A stretch of DNA of 28,022 nt from an uncultured Kiritimatiellota bacterium. Lineage in GTDB: Bacteria; Verrucomicrobiota; Kiritimatiellia; RFP12; UBA1067. The notes under the pieces are model-generated. The model saw nothing but the letters and a program-made list of their open reading frames with translations. It did not search any database and was not told where the DNA came from. Below, in pieces: positions 8,303-17,397 of this stretch (positions are counted from its first letter, which is position 1; every line of letters begins with the position of its first letter). Both the position numbers and the translations under genes were made by a program. The stretch covers positions 1-28,022 of the forward strand of contig CAKULV010000042.1 of NCBI GenBank assembly GCA_934667425.1. Direction: 5' to 3'.

Positions 8303-10813
8303 ATGAAGATGCGCAAGGCTTTGCACGAAAGATGGATGAGCTTGAGGGCGACGTTGACCATCTCGGTGGTGGTGGCTGCGATTTTTGCGGCATGCGCTTA
8401 CGAGGTGACGCCCGGGACTAAGATCGTCATACCCGAAATGGACAAGGCCGGCGTCGTGAAGTTCCTCCGGGACGCGGCGCATGAGCTCAGGCTTGACGTC
8501 GAGGAGGCGACGGGCTGGACCCTGCCGGTCGTCACGGCGTCCAAGGCGGGCGACACGACCGGCGCGATCATGATAGGCGAGGCGTTTGCCGCCGAGGCGG
8601 GGCTGGTGCCGCCAGACCTCAAGTTCTTCGACAACGTCATCGCAGAGAAGGGCGGGCGGCTCTATCTCTTCGGTCACGACCGCTACTGCCGGAAGCAGGG
8701 ATCCGCGCGGTGGAACTTGAGCATCCTCGCGTCCGTCAAGGCCGTGACGGATTTCGAGCACGCATACATGGGGGTCCGCCGCATCATGCCCGGCAGGACG
8801 GGCACCGAGGTGCCGAAGCGCACGGCCATAACAGTCCCGGACGGGCTTTTCCGCGTGAGCCGCCCCTTCATGGAGAACGGCTCGGGGCGAGTGTTCGACA
8901 TGATGTACTCGATCGCGAACAACATCTTCGGGAACGGCTCCTACCACACGTACGGCGGGCATACCTACAACAGTGCAGTCCCGGCGAAGAAGTATCTGAA
9001 GACCCATCCGGAGTACTACGGAATCGTAAACGGCGGTATGTCGAAGAACGTTGAAGTGAATCCGGTACTCTGCATTAGCCGCCCGGAAGTCAAGCAGATC
9101 ATAGTCGACAGCCTAGTCGAGGCCCTTGACGACGGCGCGGACGTCGTGGAGCTCGGCCAGCAGGACTCCAGGGAGTTCTGCGAGTGTCCGAACTGCCGGG
9201 CGTACGGCGGCCCCGCTGCGGACACGCCCGGCGAGAAGTACTGGATATTCCACAAGTCCATCGCCGAGGAGGTCCACAGGTTGCGCCCCGGCAAGACGGT
9301 GCAGATCATCGCGTACATGCACACGGACTGCCGGCCGAAGACGTTCAGGGAGTTTCCCCCGAACGTGATGGTCGAGCTTATGACCTACTCCGACGAGGTC
9401 TTCGCGGCCTGGTCCGACTACGTCGTGCCGCGAGGCTTCAGCGTATACACTTACATGTGGGGCAATTACCAGACGCCGGGGCTGACCTGCAAGACGAGCA
9501 TGCCGGTCCTCGCCCGACTGGCGAGACGCTTCGTGAAGCACAACGTCCATTCGATCTACCGCTGCGGCTACGGCGAACTCTTCGGGTGCGAAGGCCCGGC
9601 CTCGTATGTGTTCAACATGCTGCTTGCCGACCCGGCTCAGGACGAGGACGCGCTTTTCGAGGACTACGTCACGGCCGCCTACGGTCCGGCCGCCGCGCAC
9701 ATGCGCAAGTTCCACCGCGCCTTTGACGAGCGCGTCGCCGCGTGGGCGAAGTGCTTCAACGACGACCGCAAGTGGCCGTGGCCGCGCAGTTCGGGGCAGG
9801 ACACGATCAAGGCGATCTACACGGCGCCGATGCTCGATCTGTGCGCTGCGAGCCTGTCTGCCGCCGAGAGGACGCCGGGGCTGTCCGAGAAGGCGAAGCG
9901 CCGCCTCGCGCTCGTCCGACGCGAGTTCGACTACACGCGGCTGACGGCCGAGACGTGTCTGCTGTACGACGCCTACCGGATCTCGGCCTCCATGCCGCTC
10001 TTCGAGGCGATTGCCGAGCGCGTCGAGAGGCGTCGTGCGATGATCGATTCGCTTTGCGGAGAAGACGGGCGCCTTAAGCAGATCGAGGGCTGGCCGGATT
10101 ATCGCTATACCAGCGCAGTCTCAAAGGACATCATGCTCAAGAACGGACGCCTTTTCGCGCCGCTCCACGAGCCGTTCAACTGGAATATTGAGAAGATGCG
10201 CAAGGCGCTGGCGAGCACGATCCGGAGGAAGACGGCTCGCGTCGTGGCCAAGGGCAAGGCCACGACGTGGCAGGACGTTGGCGGCATCCAGTTCGGGAAG
10301 TGCGACTACGCGACGAAGTTCAGGTGCTTCCATGACGATTCGAACTTCTACGTTGAGGTCGACGCGGAGCTGCCGGATGCGCTGAGATTCGTTCCAAAGG
10401 GCCGTGACGGTGGTTGCCGCGATCAGGAATGTCTGGACCTGTTCATCGATCCTCTTTTCGAGAAGACACGCAACTACCACTTTGCCTGGAACCCGGTCGA
10501 GGGCTCCTGCCTTGACGAGGCGTATGGACTCGTGTCGGATCCGCTGGATCCCGAGGCCGACAAGTTCAGGCTCTCATGGGACGGAAAATGGGACTACAGT
10601 GTCTCCCGCACTAATGGCCGCTGGCGCAGTTTAGTAACTATCCCGTTCGCGACGTTGGGCGTGAAGAGACCGCTCCCCGGCACGAAGTGGTACCTGAATC
10701 TCGGAAGGGCGACGTTCAAGGGCAACGGGACGCAGCTGCAGCTCTGGAATCCGAGCCTGAGCGATCGCGGCATGCGCGACATTGAGTCGATGGGCATCGT
10801 CGAGTTTGAATGA
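8303..10813 (+). CDS. Secreted DUF4838 glycoside-hydrolase-like protein with C-terminal CBM9-like domain
   Basis: Predicted extracytoplasmic carbohydrate-active enzyme of about 836 residues. A signal sequence ends near AAIFAACAY. Residues about 40-190 form an N-terminal domain like that of alpha-glucuronidases (GH67 N-type), ending in AYMGVRRIMPGRTGTEVPKR. The DUF4838 region follows, with a conserved-looking CECPNC cluster near 293 and several Trp/Tyr-rich loops (YTYMWGNYQTPG). From about 645 to the end is a CBM9/DOMON-like sugar-binding sandwich (DQECLDLFIDP, then RWRSLVTIPF). The start at 8303 is preferred over a TTG at 8294 because GGAAGGAG sits about 10 bp before 8303. First gene of an operon with the next two (gaps of 34 and 12 bp). 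DUF4838 itself is little characterised; hydrolase activity and the glucuronide idea are inference. Confidence 0.82.
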   Translation: MKMRKALHERWMSLRATLTISVVVAAIFAACAYEVTPGTKIVIPEMDKAGVVKFLRDAAHELRLDVEEATGWTLPVVTASKAGDTTGAIMIGEAFAAEAGLVPPDLKFFDNVIAEKGGRLYLFGHDRYCRKQGSARWNLSILASVKAVTDFEHAYMGVRRIMPGRTGTEVPKRTAITVPDGLFRVSRPFMENGSGRVFDMMYSIANNIFGNGSYHTYGGHTYNSAVPAKKYLKTHPEYYGIVNGGMSKNVEVNPVLCISRPEVKQIIVDSLVEALDDGADVVELGQQDSREFCECPNCRAYGGPAADTPGEKYWIFHKSIAEEVHRLRPGKTVQIIAYMHTDCRPKTFREFPPNVMVELMTYSDEVFAAWSDYVVPRGFSVYTYMWGNYQTPGLTCKTSMPVLARLARRFVKHNVHSIYRCGYGELFGCEGPASYVFNMLLADPAQDEDALFEDYVTAAYGPAAAHMRKFHRAFDERVAAWAKCFNDDRKWPWPRSSGQDTIKAIYTAPMLDLCAASLSAAERTPGLSEKAKRRLALVRREFDYTRLTAETCLLYDAYRISASMPLFEAIAERVERRRAMIDSLCGEDGRLKQIEGWPDYRYTSAVSKDIMLKNGRLFAPLHEPFNWNIEKMRKALASTIRRKTARVVAKGKATTWQDVGGIQFGKCDYATKFRCFHDDSNFYVEVDAELPDALRFVPKGRDGGCRDQECLDLFIDPLFEKTRNYHFAWNPVEGSCLDEAYGLVSDPLDPEADKFRLSWDGKWDYSVSRTNGRWRSLVTIPFATLGVKRPLPGTKWYLNLGRATFKGNGTQLQLWNPSLSDRGMRDIESMGIVEFE

Positions 10814-10847
10814 ACCGGATATTTTTATGTTAGAGGAGGCCCGAGGA

Positions 10848-13800
10848 ATGATGAATAAAGTCATGAAGCGACATGCGGTCATATTCGCGGCTCTGGTTGG
10901 CTTGAATGCCGGAACGGTGTTTGGCTATACGGAAAACATATGGCAACCTGTTGATGGGGATTGGAATGGCGCGTATTCCGACAGTCGCCACTGGTCGCTC
11001 GGACACTTGCCCGACTGCGACAAAGGCGAGGATGCCGTCTTTTACACCCGGGACGCCGATTACGTCGTGACGCTTGATGTCGCGATAGGCGATGGCGTTG
11101 TGCCGAAGCCGGCTTTCTTCAAGGTAGGCAATGACGGCAGGCCTGCCGGACTGGGATGGGTCAAGTTTATTGGCGACGGAAAGGTCAACGCAAAGTTCAA
11201 GGTGATGCTCTACGCTTCGCAAAAGGCATCGTTTGGCGGTTGCCTGGAGATGGCGCAAAACGACATTTCGCTAACCGCCGATGCGAGCCTATGCCTTTGC
11301 GACGACGTCAACTGCGGCCCCTATCGGTCGATTGCCTTCGCCGACGGTGCGTCGGTTGAACTGGCTGGCGGAGTGTTTGACGGCAAGTTCTCCTATCCGC
11401 AAGGCTTTGAGCGGGGACGGTTCATCGTCTCCGGCGGACGCTTCGTCTCGCGTGGCGCGCTCAGCGACACACGGTTCAAGGAGATGCTTGAAGTCTCGTT
11501 CACGGGAGGCAAGATCGTGGCTGCGACCGAGAACTCCGTGTCTGATAGCCGTCTGCTGCCGTCTGGCGGTGCGACGCTGGAGAGTTGGGGCGTCGAAACA
11601 TCAGCGATGCAATTCTCGTCTCCCGCCGTCATCTGCAACGGCGCATTTGTCGCCACGAACGCCGTGAAGGCCGGCTTGAACCTTGGCACGAACACCATTG
11701 CCCACGGCGGCGGGCGATGGACGGTCGGCTGGTTCTTGCCGTACGGCAGAGATTGCGAGTATGTGTTAGGCATTGACCGGATTGACATGGCCGGCAAATA
11801 CCAGACACGGTCGAACGTAGAATATCCCGGAGACACTACGCTTGGAAGCTGGGGCGGCGGCTATTCGTCGAGTACATACAATTTGCAGAGCCGCTTCTAC
11901 GGCACGGCGACATTCGATTCGCGCGATGCGATTGACGGTGTGACGGGGAACGCCTACTCGTTTCTCGGCATTGCGGGATCGATAGGCGGAGCCTACCGCT
12001 TCACGGGGAATGGCCGAGCGGAGATCGGCTTCGCGCCAATCCCAAGCTACATGCAGCGCATCCGCGCCATCGAGGTCGATTCGGGAGCGCAGGTCACGTT
12101 GCGTCCGGACAACCGGGCCATCCTCCAGGTCGGCGCATTCAGGATGGGGGCGGGGGCGTGTTTCACGTTCGATCCGAATATCCATTCGTTCGACTGCCTG
12201 ACGTCTCCGGAGGTCGCCGCGTCCGCGCGCATCGTGCTGGACCTCACGAACCTCACCGACTCTACGGACGGCACAAGCCCAAGCGATGCGTCGTCCGGCC
12301 GCGTCGTTCGCCCGGTCTTTTTCGATACCATGGGCGACGGCATCCCGCTCGCGAACTTCGAGCTCGTCAACCAGCCCGAAGGAAAGGCATGGACGCTCAG
12401 GAAGTTCGGCGGCGCCGTCTATCTCCAGGATATGAACGCTACTCTGAACAACGACTCGGCACTCACCAACGAGTACGTCTGGGTCGGCACGGCGGCGGAT
12501 AACGCCGTTGCGACGGGCGCGAACTGGTCGTGCGGCGTCGCACCTGGTGTCAATGAATATAAGGACCTTCATTTTCGCTTCGAGGGCACGAATGTCGTTG
12601 CATTCCCTTCGGGCGGGCAGAAGGCCAACCAGGTGACGGTTGGCGGCAAAATGCACAAGGAAGGGGTCTTCAGGCGCTGCGGACCGCCGTATCGCTTTAC
12701 GGGAGGCCCCCTGCTGCTGAACCGCACCGCAAACGACGTGCATTCCGCGCTCCTGAACCATGCACGGCTGCCTCTTGTCGTCGAGAATGACGTACAGTTC
12801 AGGTATGACGGCGGTGTGATTCTCGGCATGGGCCCCGTAGTGCTGGAAGGCGCGGTCGCCGCTCCTGCCGACGCTTCCAGTTCAGGTTTGCTGAGGATCG
12901 GCGGCGATGTGCGCGTTGCGGGCTCGCTTGCGGCTCGAGTCCTCGGTTCCCTGTCGGATTTCGCATTGGTCGATGGCCGTTACCCTTCGCTGACCGTGTT
13001 GCCTGGCGGCTCGGTGACGGCAGGCGAGGGCACGGCGACGGCGACGTCGTTCGCGTCGCCGATCACACTCAACACGGTCGGCGGCGGCACGATGTCCTTT
13101 GCCGCGCCCGTGGCGTTTGCGAGCACAACTGCGCTCGACCACCTCGTTGACGGACGCCTCACGTTCGGCGACACGCTCTCGCTCGCTTCGGAGCATACGT
13201 TCTGCGGCACGGGACGCGTCGATTTCGCGGCGGTCGCGGCTTCGTCCGCGACACCCCCTCGGCTCGTTCTCGCCGGGGGCGTCACGGCGGCGGTGACGGA
13301 GCTGGGCGGCGTTGACTGGACTGTGCGCGCGGGCGGGAAGGTGGCACTCCTGCCGCAGAACGACATCACTACGGGACGCCCCCTGACCGTGCGTCCGCTG
13401 GGCGAGCTGACGGTGGACGGCGATCATTGCCTCACGGTTGCCAAGCCGCTTGTGATGGGCGTCGCGGCGAAGATGGTAAAGAAGGGCGCGGGAACGCTCG
13501 CGCTCGCGTCGGGAGCGAACACGCTTGCCGAGGCGTCCGCCATAGACGTGCTTTCGGGCGCATTCGCCTGGACGGCAGACCTGACGCTTCCTCGCCTCGC
13601 GGTCGCCCCGGGCGCGACGCTCCGGGCCGGGGCTGCTGCGCTCACCGTGACAGAGTCCCTATCGGTGGATGGCGCGACTGTCGTGTGGGCAGGCCCGTCG
13701 TCGACGGGCTGGACGACGCTGCTGACGGTTGCGGACGGCGTTGCGATTGAAGGTCTCCCGGTCGGGAGAAATCTGGAGTTCCGCGTACAGGACCTGCCGT

Positions 13801-13859
13801 CCGGCGGCAGTGAACTTCAGGTCAAGGCTATCAAAGGCCTGATGGTTACGATTCGCTGA
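10848..13859 (+). CDS. Secreted beta-strand repeat (autotransporter-passenger-like) protein
   Basis: About 1003 residues, with a signal peptide (MKRHAVIFAALVG, cleavage probably after VFG). The mature part is rich in Gly, Ala, Val, Asp and Thr with short periodic strands, as in right-handed beta-helix passengers. Two similar modules open with a Trp/Asn-Trp-Ser pattern: WNGAYSDSRHWSLGHLP near 41 and WVGTAADNAVATGANWSCG near 544. Near residue 875, KKGAGTLALASGANT is a typical autotransporter-associated strand (PATR) motif. No C-terminal translocator barrel and no sorting motif is visible; the protein ends SELQVKAIKGLMVTIR. GAGGAGG lies 8 bp before the ATG at 10848, which decides the start; ATG 10851 is equally usable. 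Its place between two carbohydrate-related secreted proteins suggests a cell-surface scaffold or glycan-binding role (inference). Confidence 0.72.
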   Translation: MMNKVMKRHAVIFAALVGLNAGTVFGYTENIWQPVDGDWNGAYSDSRHWSLGHLPDCDKGEDAVFYTRDADYVVTLDVAIGDGVVPKPAFFKVGNDGRPAGLGWVKFIGDGKVNAKFKVMLYASQKASFGGCLEMAQNDISLTADASLCLCDDVNCGPYRSIAFADGASVELAGGVFDGKFSYPQGFERGRFIVSGGRFVSRGALSDTRFKEMLEVSFTGGKIVAATENSVSDSRLLPSGGATLESWGVETSAMQFSSPAVICNGAFVATNAVKAGLNLGTNTIAHGGGRWTVGWFLPYGRDCEYVLGIDRIDMAGKYQTRSNVEYPGDTTLGSWGGGYSSSTYNLQSRFYGTATFDSRDAIDGVTGNAYSFLGIAGSIGGAYRFTGNGRAEIGFAPIPSYMQRIRAIEVDSGAQVTLRPDNRAILQVGAFRMGAGACFTFDPNIHSFDCLTSPEVAASARIVLDLTNLTDSTDGTSPSDASSGRVVRPVFFDTMGDGIPLANFELVNQPEGKAWTLRKFGGAVYLQDMNATLNNDSALTNEYVWVGTAADNAVATGANWSCGVAPGVNEYKDLHFRFEGTNVVAFPSGGQKANQVTVGGKMHKEGVFRRCGPPYRFTGGPLLLNRTANDVHSALLNHARLPLVVENDVQFRYDGGVILGMGPVVLEGAVAAPADASSSGLLRIGGDVRVAGSLAARVLGSLSDFALVDGRYPSLTVLPGGSVTAGEGTATATSFASPITLNTVGGGTMSFAAPVAFASTTALDHLVDGRLTFGDTLSLASEHTFCGTGRVDFAAVAASSATPPRLVLAGGVTAAVTELGGVDWTVRAGGKVALLPQNDITTGRPLTVRPLGELTVDGDHCLTVAKPLVMGVAAKMVKKGAGTLALASGANTLAEASAIDVLSGAFAWTADLTLPRLAVAPGATLRAGAAALTVTESLSVDGATVVWAGPSSTGWTTLLTVADGVAIEGLPVGRNLEFRVQDLPSGGSELQVKAIKGLMVTIR

Positions 13860-13871
13860 CGGAGGGGAAGG

Positions 13872-16469
13872 ATGAAACCGTGTGGAGGCATTGTCAGGAT
13901 GATGTTCGCCGCCGCCTTGATGGCGGCCTGCCGGGGCGACGGCGCCTACTGGGCGGGGTTCCGCGCACCGGCCAAGGCGGCCGTCGAGCACGTGCGCGGC
14001 TACCTCTGGATGGAGGCCGAGGCGTTCGACGACTACGGAACGTGGATCATCGACACGCAGTTCGTAGGCAAGATGGGTTCGGCGTACCTGCTCGGGGCCG
14101 GCGTCACGAACGTCTGCGCACCAGCGACGACGCGCCTGGCCGTTCCCCGCTCCGGCACGTGGCGCGCCTGGGCGCGGTCGCGCGACTGGATCCCCGACTT
14201 CCATCCCGGGCGCTTCGCGCTGGAGATCGGCGGCATTCGATCCGCAGACCTCGGCGACAGCGGGCGCACCGGCTGGGTCTGGCAGAAGGCGGGCGACTTC
14301 AGTCTCTCCGCCGGCGAGACGGACGTGCGGCTTGTAGACCTGACGGGCTGGTTCGCGCGCTGCGACGCGATCCTCCTCACGACCGACCTCGGCTACGTCC
14401 CGCCGGACGATCCGGCCGCGTGCGAGGCGGCCCGCGCTCGCTTCGCCGGCCTGCCGCCGGAGGAGGACGGCGGCGAGTTCGACGTAGTTGTCGTCGGCGC
14501 GGGGCCTGGCGGCTCTACGGCGGCGATCCAGTCCGCCCGCGCGGGCGTGCGGACGCTGCTCGTATATGACCGTCCTGTGATGGGCGGGAACGCCTCAAGC
14601 GAGTTCCGCATCCCCCCGCGCGGCGCGGGGACATACCGGCCCGACCACCAGGAAGGCGGCATTGACGCGGAGATGCTGGCCCTCGCGCGCGAGACGGAGG
14701 GATTCGACTGGACGGACGCCTACCAGACGCTTGCGGCCCGCGAGAAGAACCTTACGGCAGTCCCGAACGTGCGCATCGTCGCAGCCGAGACGGGGCGGAA
14801 GGGGGAGATCCTGTCCGTCACGGGCGTAGACACGCTTACGGGAGCGCGGCGGCGCTGGCGCGGCAGGCAGTTCGTAGATGCGACGGGCGACGGCTGGCTG
14901 GGCTTCTTCGCAGGCGCCAGATACCGCTTCGGCAGCGAGGGCAAGGCGGAGTTCAACGAGCCATATGCGCCGGAGAAGCCCAACGGACGCACGATGAGCG
15001 GTTCGATATTCTCCGGCCTGTGGAGCGACCGCGGCTACTTCGCGGCCTTCCGGGGCAGGAAGACGCGCGGCGCGAAGTTCGGCTTCACAGCCCCCGAATG
15101 GGCGAACCTCGAGCTGCCTCCCTGGTACGCGAAGCGACACGTGCCAGGCTTCGGCGGCGCGGCGATAGAGCATCCGCACGAGATCGACGACGTCGCGGAC
15201 CCGGAATATGCGCGCGACTACCTCATCCGCATGTCGGTGTGCTACTGGAACTGGGCCAAGAACCTTGCGGTCAACCGGGCGGACGGCGAGGCCTGGCAGA
15301 TGGTCGCTATCCCCCACACAAACGCGCGGCGCGAGGGGCGGCGGCTGATTGGCGACTACATCCTCACCGAATGCGACGAGCACGAGGGGCGGATGTTCGA
15401 GGACGCCATCGGCTACGGAGGGTATCCCATCACGACGCACGACTCCGCCGGAAGCTTCGGCTCGAACGGAGACTACAACCGCCCTGAGCCGGCGATATAC
15501 GGCATCCCTTACCGCTGCATCTACTCCGTCAACGTGCCGAACCTGCTGATGTGCGGACGATGCTGCTCGGCGACGCACCGGGCCCTCGGCTCGCTTCGCG
15601 TGCAGTCGACCTGCGCGGTGACGGGGCAGGCTGCCGGCCTCGCGGCGGCGAACTGCGTGAAGACGGGGCTCTCGCCGCGAGACTACGGCAAGCGACACAT
15701 CCGGGAGCTGCAGGCGGAACTGCGGGCCTATGGACAGAAGATCCCCGAGCCGGAGGACTTCTCCGCGTGCGCGCTCGTACTGCCGGCGGACAGGGCGGAG
15801 ATCGTCGCGGCCGGCCCTTCGCGCGCCCTCAAGGATGCGGCGGCGGTGCTCTCGCGGTACTTGGGCATCGTCTTCGAGGAGAAGGTGCCCATAGTCCCGG
15901 CGCCTACGCCGGGACGCGTCGCCATCACGCTCGTCGAGGCGAAGGACTCGGACGGGTATTCGGTCGTCGCGGAGCCCGGTTCGCTCGTTCTTGAGGCGTC
16001 CGATCCGTCGTGGGCCGTCTACGCGTTTCTTGAGCGGGTCGTCGGCGTGCGCTTCTTCTGGCCGGGCCTGCACGGCACGGCGCTGCCGCGCCTGGCCCGC
16101 CTCGGGGTGAAGCCGTGCCGACTCGCCGGTCGCCCGGACGTCTCGCCCGCCAGATGGCGGGCGTTCGCGGACGGCGCGTGGAAGGACCCGAAGAGCCGGG
16201 AGTTCGAGCGTTCGGCCGACAGGGCGGCGCTCGAGGCGTTCTTCCGCGAATGGCCGACGGAGGGCGCTGCGGGCGACGACCATTTCTGGCGAGCCTACGG
16301 CTTCGGCGGCAAGGCGATGCGCGCGGCCTACGCGGCGCATGCGGCAGGCGCGGACCCTCGCACGGTAGCGAAGGCCGTCGCGGAGGCGACCGATGCCGTC
16401 ATCGGCGGAACCGAGGAGTGGTGGCGGATACGAACGGTCGCGCGCCTCGTCTTCGGGCTCAAGAAATGA
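13872..16469 (+). CDS. Secreted FAD-dependent oxidoreductase fused to a GH67-N-like domain
   Basis: Predicted exported flavoenzyme of 865 residues in three parts. After a signal sequence (MMFAAALMAACRGDGA), residues about 35-185 form a galactose-binding-like sandwich (WMEAEAFDDYG, later VPRSGTWRAWARSRDW). Residues about 200-610 are the FAD oxidoreductase (FAD_oxidored group), with the dinucleotide motif VVVGAGPGGSTA near 207, GGNASSE after it, FVDATGDG near 335, and the FAD-closing LMCGRCCSATHRALGS and TGQAAGLAA. Residues about 630-745 (YAFLERVVGVRFFWPG) resemble the N-terminal domain of the DUF4838 protein encoded at 8303. A helical tail completes it. GGAGGGG lies 6 bp before the ATG, and the gap to the previous gene is 12 bp, so it is in the same operon. 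The substrate, possibly a sugar or uronate, is not known. Confidence 0.85.
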   Translation: MKPCGGIVRMMFAAALMAACRGDGAYWAGFRAPAKAAVEHVRGYLWMEAEAFDDYGTWIIDTQFVGKMGSAYLLGAGVTNVCAPATTRLAVPRSGTWRAWARSRDWIPDFHPGRFALEIGGIRSADLGDSGRTGWVWQKAGDFSLSAGETDVRLVDLTGWFARCDAILLTTDLGYVPPDDPAACEAARARFAGLPPEEDGGEFDVVVVGAGPGGSTAAIQSARAGVRTLLVYDRPVMGGNASSEFRIPPRGAGTYRPDHQEGGIDAEMLALARETEGFDWTDAYQTLAAREKNLTAVPNVRIVAAETGRKGEILSVTGVDTLTGARRRWRGRQFVDATGDGWLGFFAGARYRFGSEGKAEFNEPYAPEKPNGRTMSGSIFSGLWSDRGYFAAFRGRKTRGAKFGFTAPEWANLELPPWYAKRHVPGFGGAAIEHPHEIDDVADPEYARDYLIRMSVCYWNWAKNLAVNRADGEAWQMVAIPHTNARREGRRLIGDYILTECDEHEGRMFEDAIGYGGYPITTHDSAGSFGSNGDYNRPEPAIYGIPYRCIYSVNVPNLLMCGRCCSATHRALGSLRVQSTCAVTGQAAGLAAANCVKTGLSPRDYGKRHIRELQAELRAYGQKIPEPEDFSACALVLPADRAEIVAAGPSRALKDAAAVLSRYLGIVFEEKVPIVPAPTPGRVAITLVEAKDSDGYSVVAEPGSLVLEASDPSWAVYAFLERVVGVRFFWPGLHGTALPRLARLGVKPCRLAGRPDVSPARWRAFADGAWKDPKSREFERSADRAALEAFFREWPTEGAAGDDHFWRAYGFGGKAMRAAYAAHAAGADPRTVAKAVAEATDAVIGGTEEWWRIRTVARLVFGLKK

Positions 16470-16505
16470 CGCAAGTGAGTGGGGCGGCTGATTCGCAATC
16501 GCCGA

Positions 16506-17354
16506 TCAGCGGCTCGCCCGCTCAAGGCAGACTCTCATCGAGCCGATCTTCGCGGCGACATTTACTATCGACGGGTCGGCGGGCACATCCGCATTCACAA
16601 GCGCATCCGAGGCTGCCGCATGAAGCCACACCGCCGAGCATGCGGCAATGTAGGCATCCTTGGTGTAGGCCCACCTTGCGGCGATGACGCCGGAGAGCAG
16701 GTCGCCCATGCCGCCCATTGCCATGGACGGGTTGCCGGCCTCGCACACGAACTCGCGTCCGTTGGGCTCGCACACGATCGTGTGTGCTCCCTTCAGCACG
16801 CAGATCGCGTGGTAGCGCTCGACTATGCGCCGGGCCGCCGCCTTGCGGTCGCTCAGGACATCCTCCGTCTTGCAGGCCAGAAGCCGTGCCGCCTCTCCGG
16901 CATGTGGGGTGAGTATCACGGACTGCCCCTCGATGACGGGGAGGTTGCTCTGCTTCTTTGCGTACCAGTTCGAGAGTATCGTGAGGGCGTCGGCATCTAT
17001 GACGAACCGTCCCTTCGAGCCGGAAAGCAGCCGCGACACGAGCATCTCCGCCGTTTGCGTCACGCCAAGCCCCATGCCGATCACGGTGACGTCCGCCCTT
17101 GGCGGCACGCATACAGCGGTCTGCTTCATGAACGTGGCTTCCGGCACGAGCGAGCCGGCGGCGATTCGGGACGCATCCGGCACGACGAGATGGATGAGGC
17201 CGGCGCCTGCGGCCCGGGCGCCGAGGCCGCTTATGACGGGCGCGTGAATGTAGTGGCTTGACCCGCCCACCACGGTTACGGTCCCGACGGAATACTTGTT
17301 GGCGTCCACGGGACGCTTTGGAAAAGCAGGTGAAATGGAGTTTGGCATTTGCAT
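16506..17354 (-). CDS. nnrD: ADP-dependent NAD(P)H-hydrate dehydratase
   Basis: Repairs the damaged cofactor NAD(P)HX by ADP-dependent dehydration in the cytoplasm. The ribokinase-like fold of the YjeF C-terminal family is clear: GTVTVVGGSSHYIHAPVISG at the start, GARAAGAGLIHLV, VIDADALTIL, the LTPHAGEAARLL motif, VLKGAHTIV, and the nucleotide-site signature GNPSMAMGGMGDLLSGVIAA with the catalytic Asp. At 282 residues it is a stand-alone dehydratase without the NnrE epimerase domain that is often fused in bacteria; the epimerase would have to lie elsewhere. The start at 17354 is 10 nt downstream of an extended -10; an in-frame Met at 17348 is equally possible. It converges on the FAD oxidoreductase gene, 36 bp apart. 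Confidence 0.93.
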   Translation of the reverse strand: MQMPNSISPAFPKRPVDANKYSVGTVTVVGGSSHYIHAPVISGLGARAAGAGLIHLVVPDASRIAAGSLVPEATFMKQTAVCVPPRADVTVIGMGLGVTQTAEMLVSRLLSGSKGRFVIDADALTILSNWYAKKQSNLPVIEGQSVILTPHAGEAARLLACKTEDVLSDRKAAARRIVERYHAICVLKGAHTIVCEPNGREFVCEAGNPSMAMGGMGDLLSGVIAARWAYTKDAYIAACSAVWLHAAASDALVNADVPADPSIVNVAAKIGSMRVCLERASR

Positions 17355-17364
17355 ACGGCACGGG

Positions 17365-17373
17365 AGTATAGCA
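17365..17373 (-). promoter_or_regulatory. Extended -10 promoter (TGCTATACT) of nnrD
   Basis: On the minus strand TGC-TATACT, preceded by a run of T, matches the extended -10 and ends 10 nt before the first possible nnrD ATG. No Shine-Dalgarno fits, so a leaderless or near-leaderless transcript is likely. Confidence 0.55.
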
Positions 17374-17388
17374 AAAAAACACGAAATG

Positions 17389-17397
17389 TGCTATCCT
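17389..17397 (+). promoter_or_regulatory. Extended -10 promoter (TGCTATCCT) of the CE7 esterase gene
   Basis: TGC-TATCCT on the plus strand lies 15 bp from the nnrD -10, which points the other way. The leader to the ATG at 17448 is about 45 nt and has an AGGAGA Shine-Dalgarno at about 17438-17443. Confidence 0.45.

Noticed and set aside
14595..16340. A 581-codon open frame on the minus strand
   Set aside because: It is antisense to the FAD oxidoreductase, and its translation is Arg/Ala-rich without any domain.
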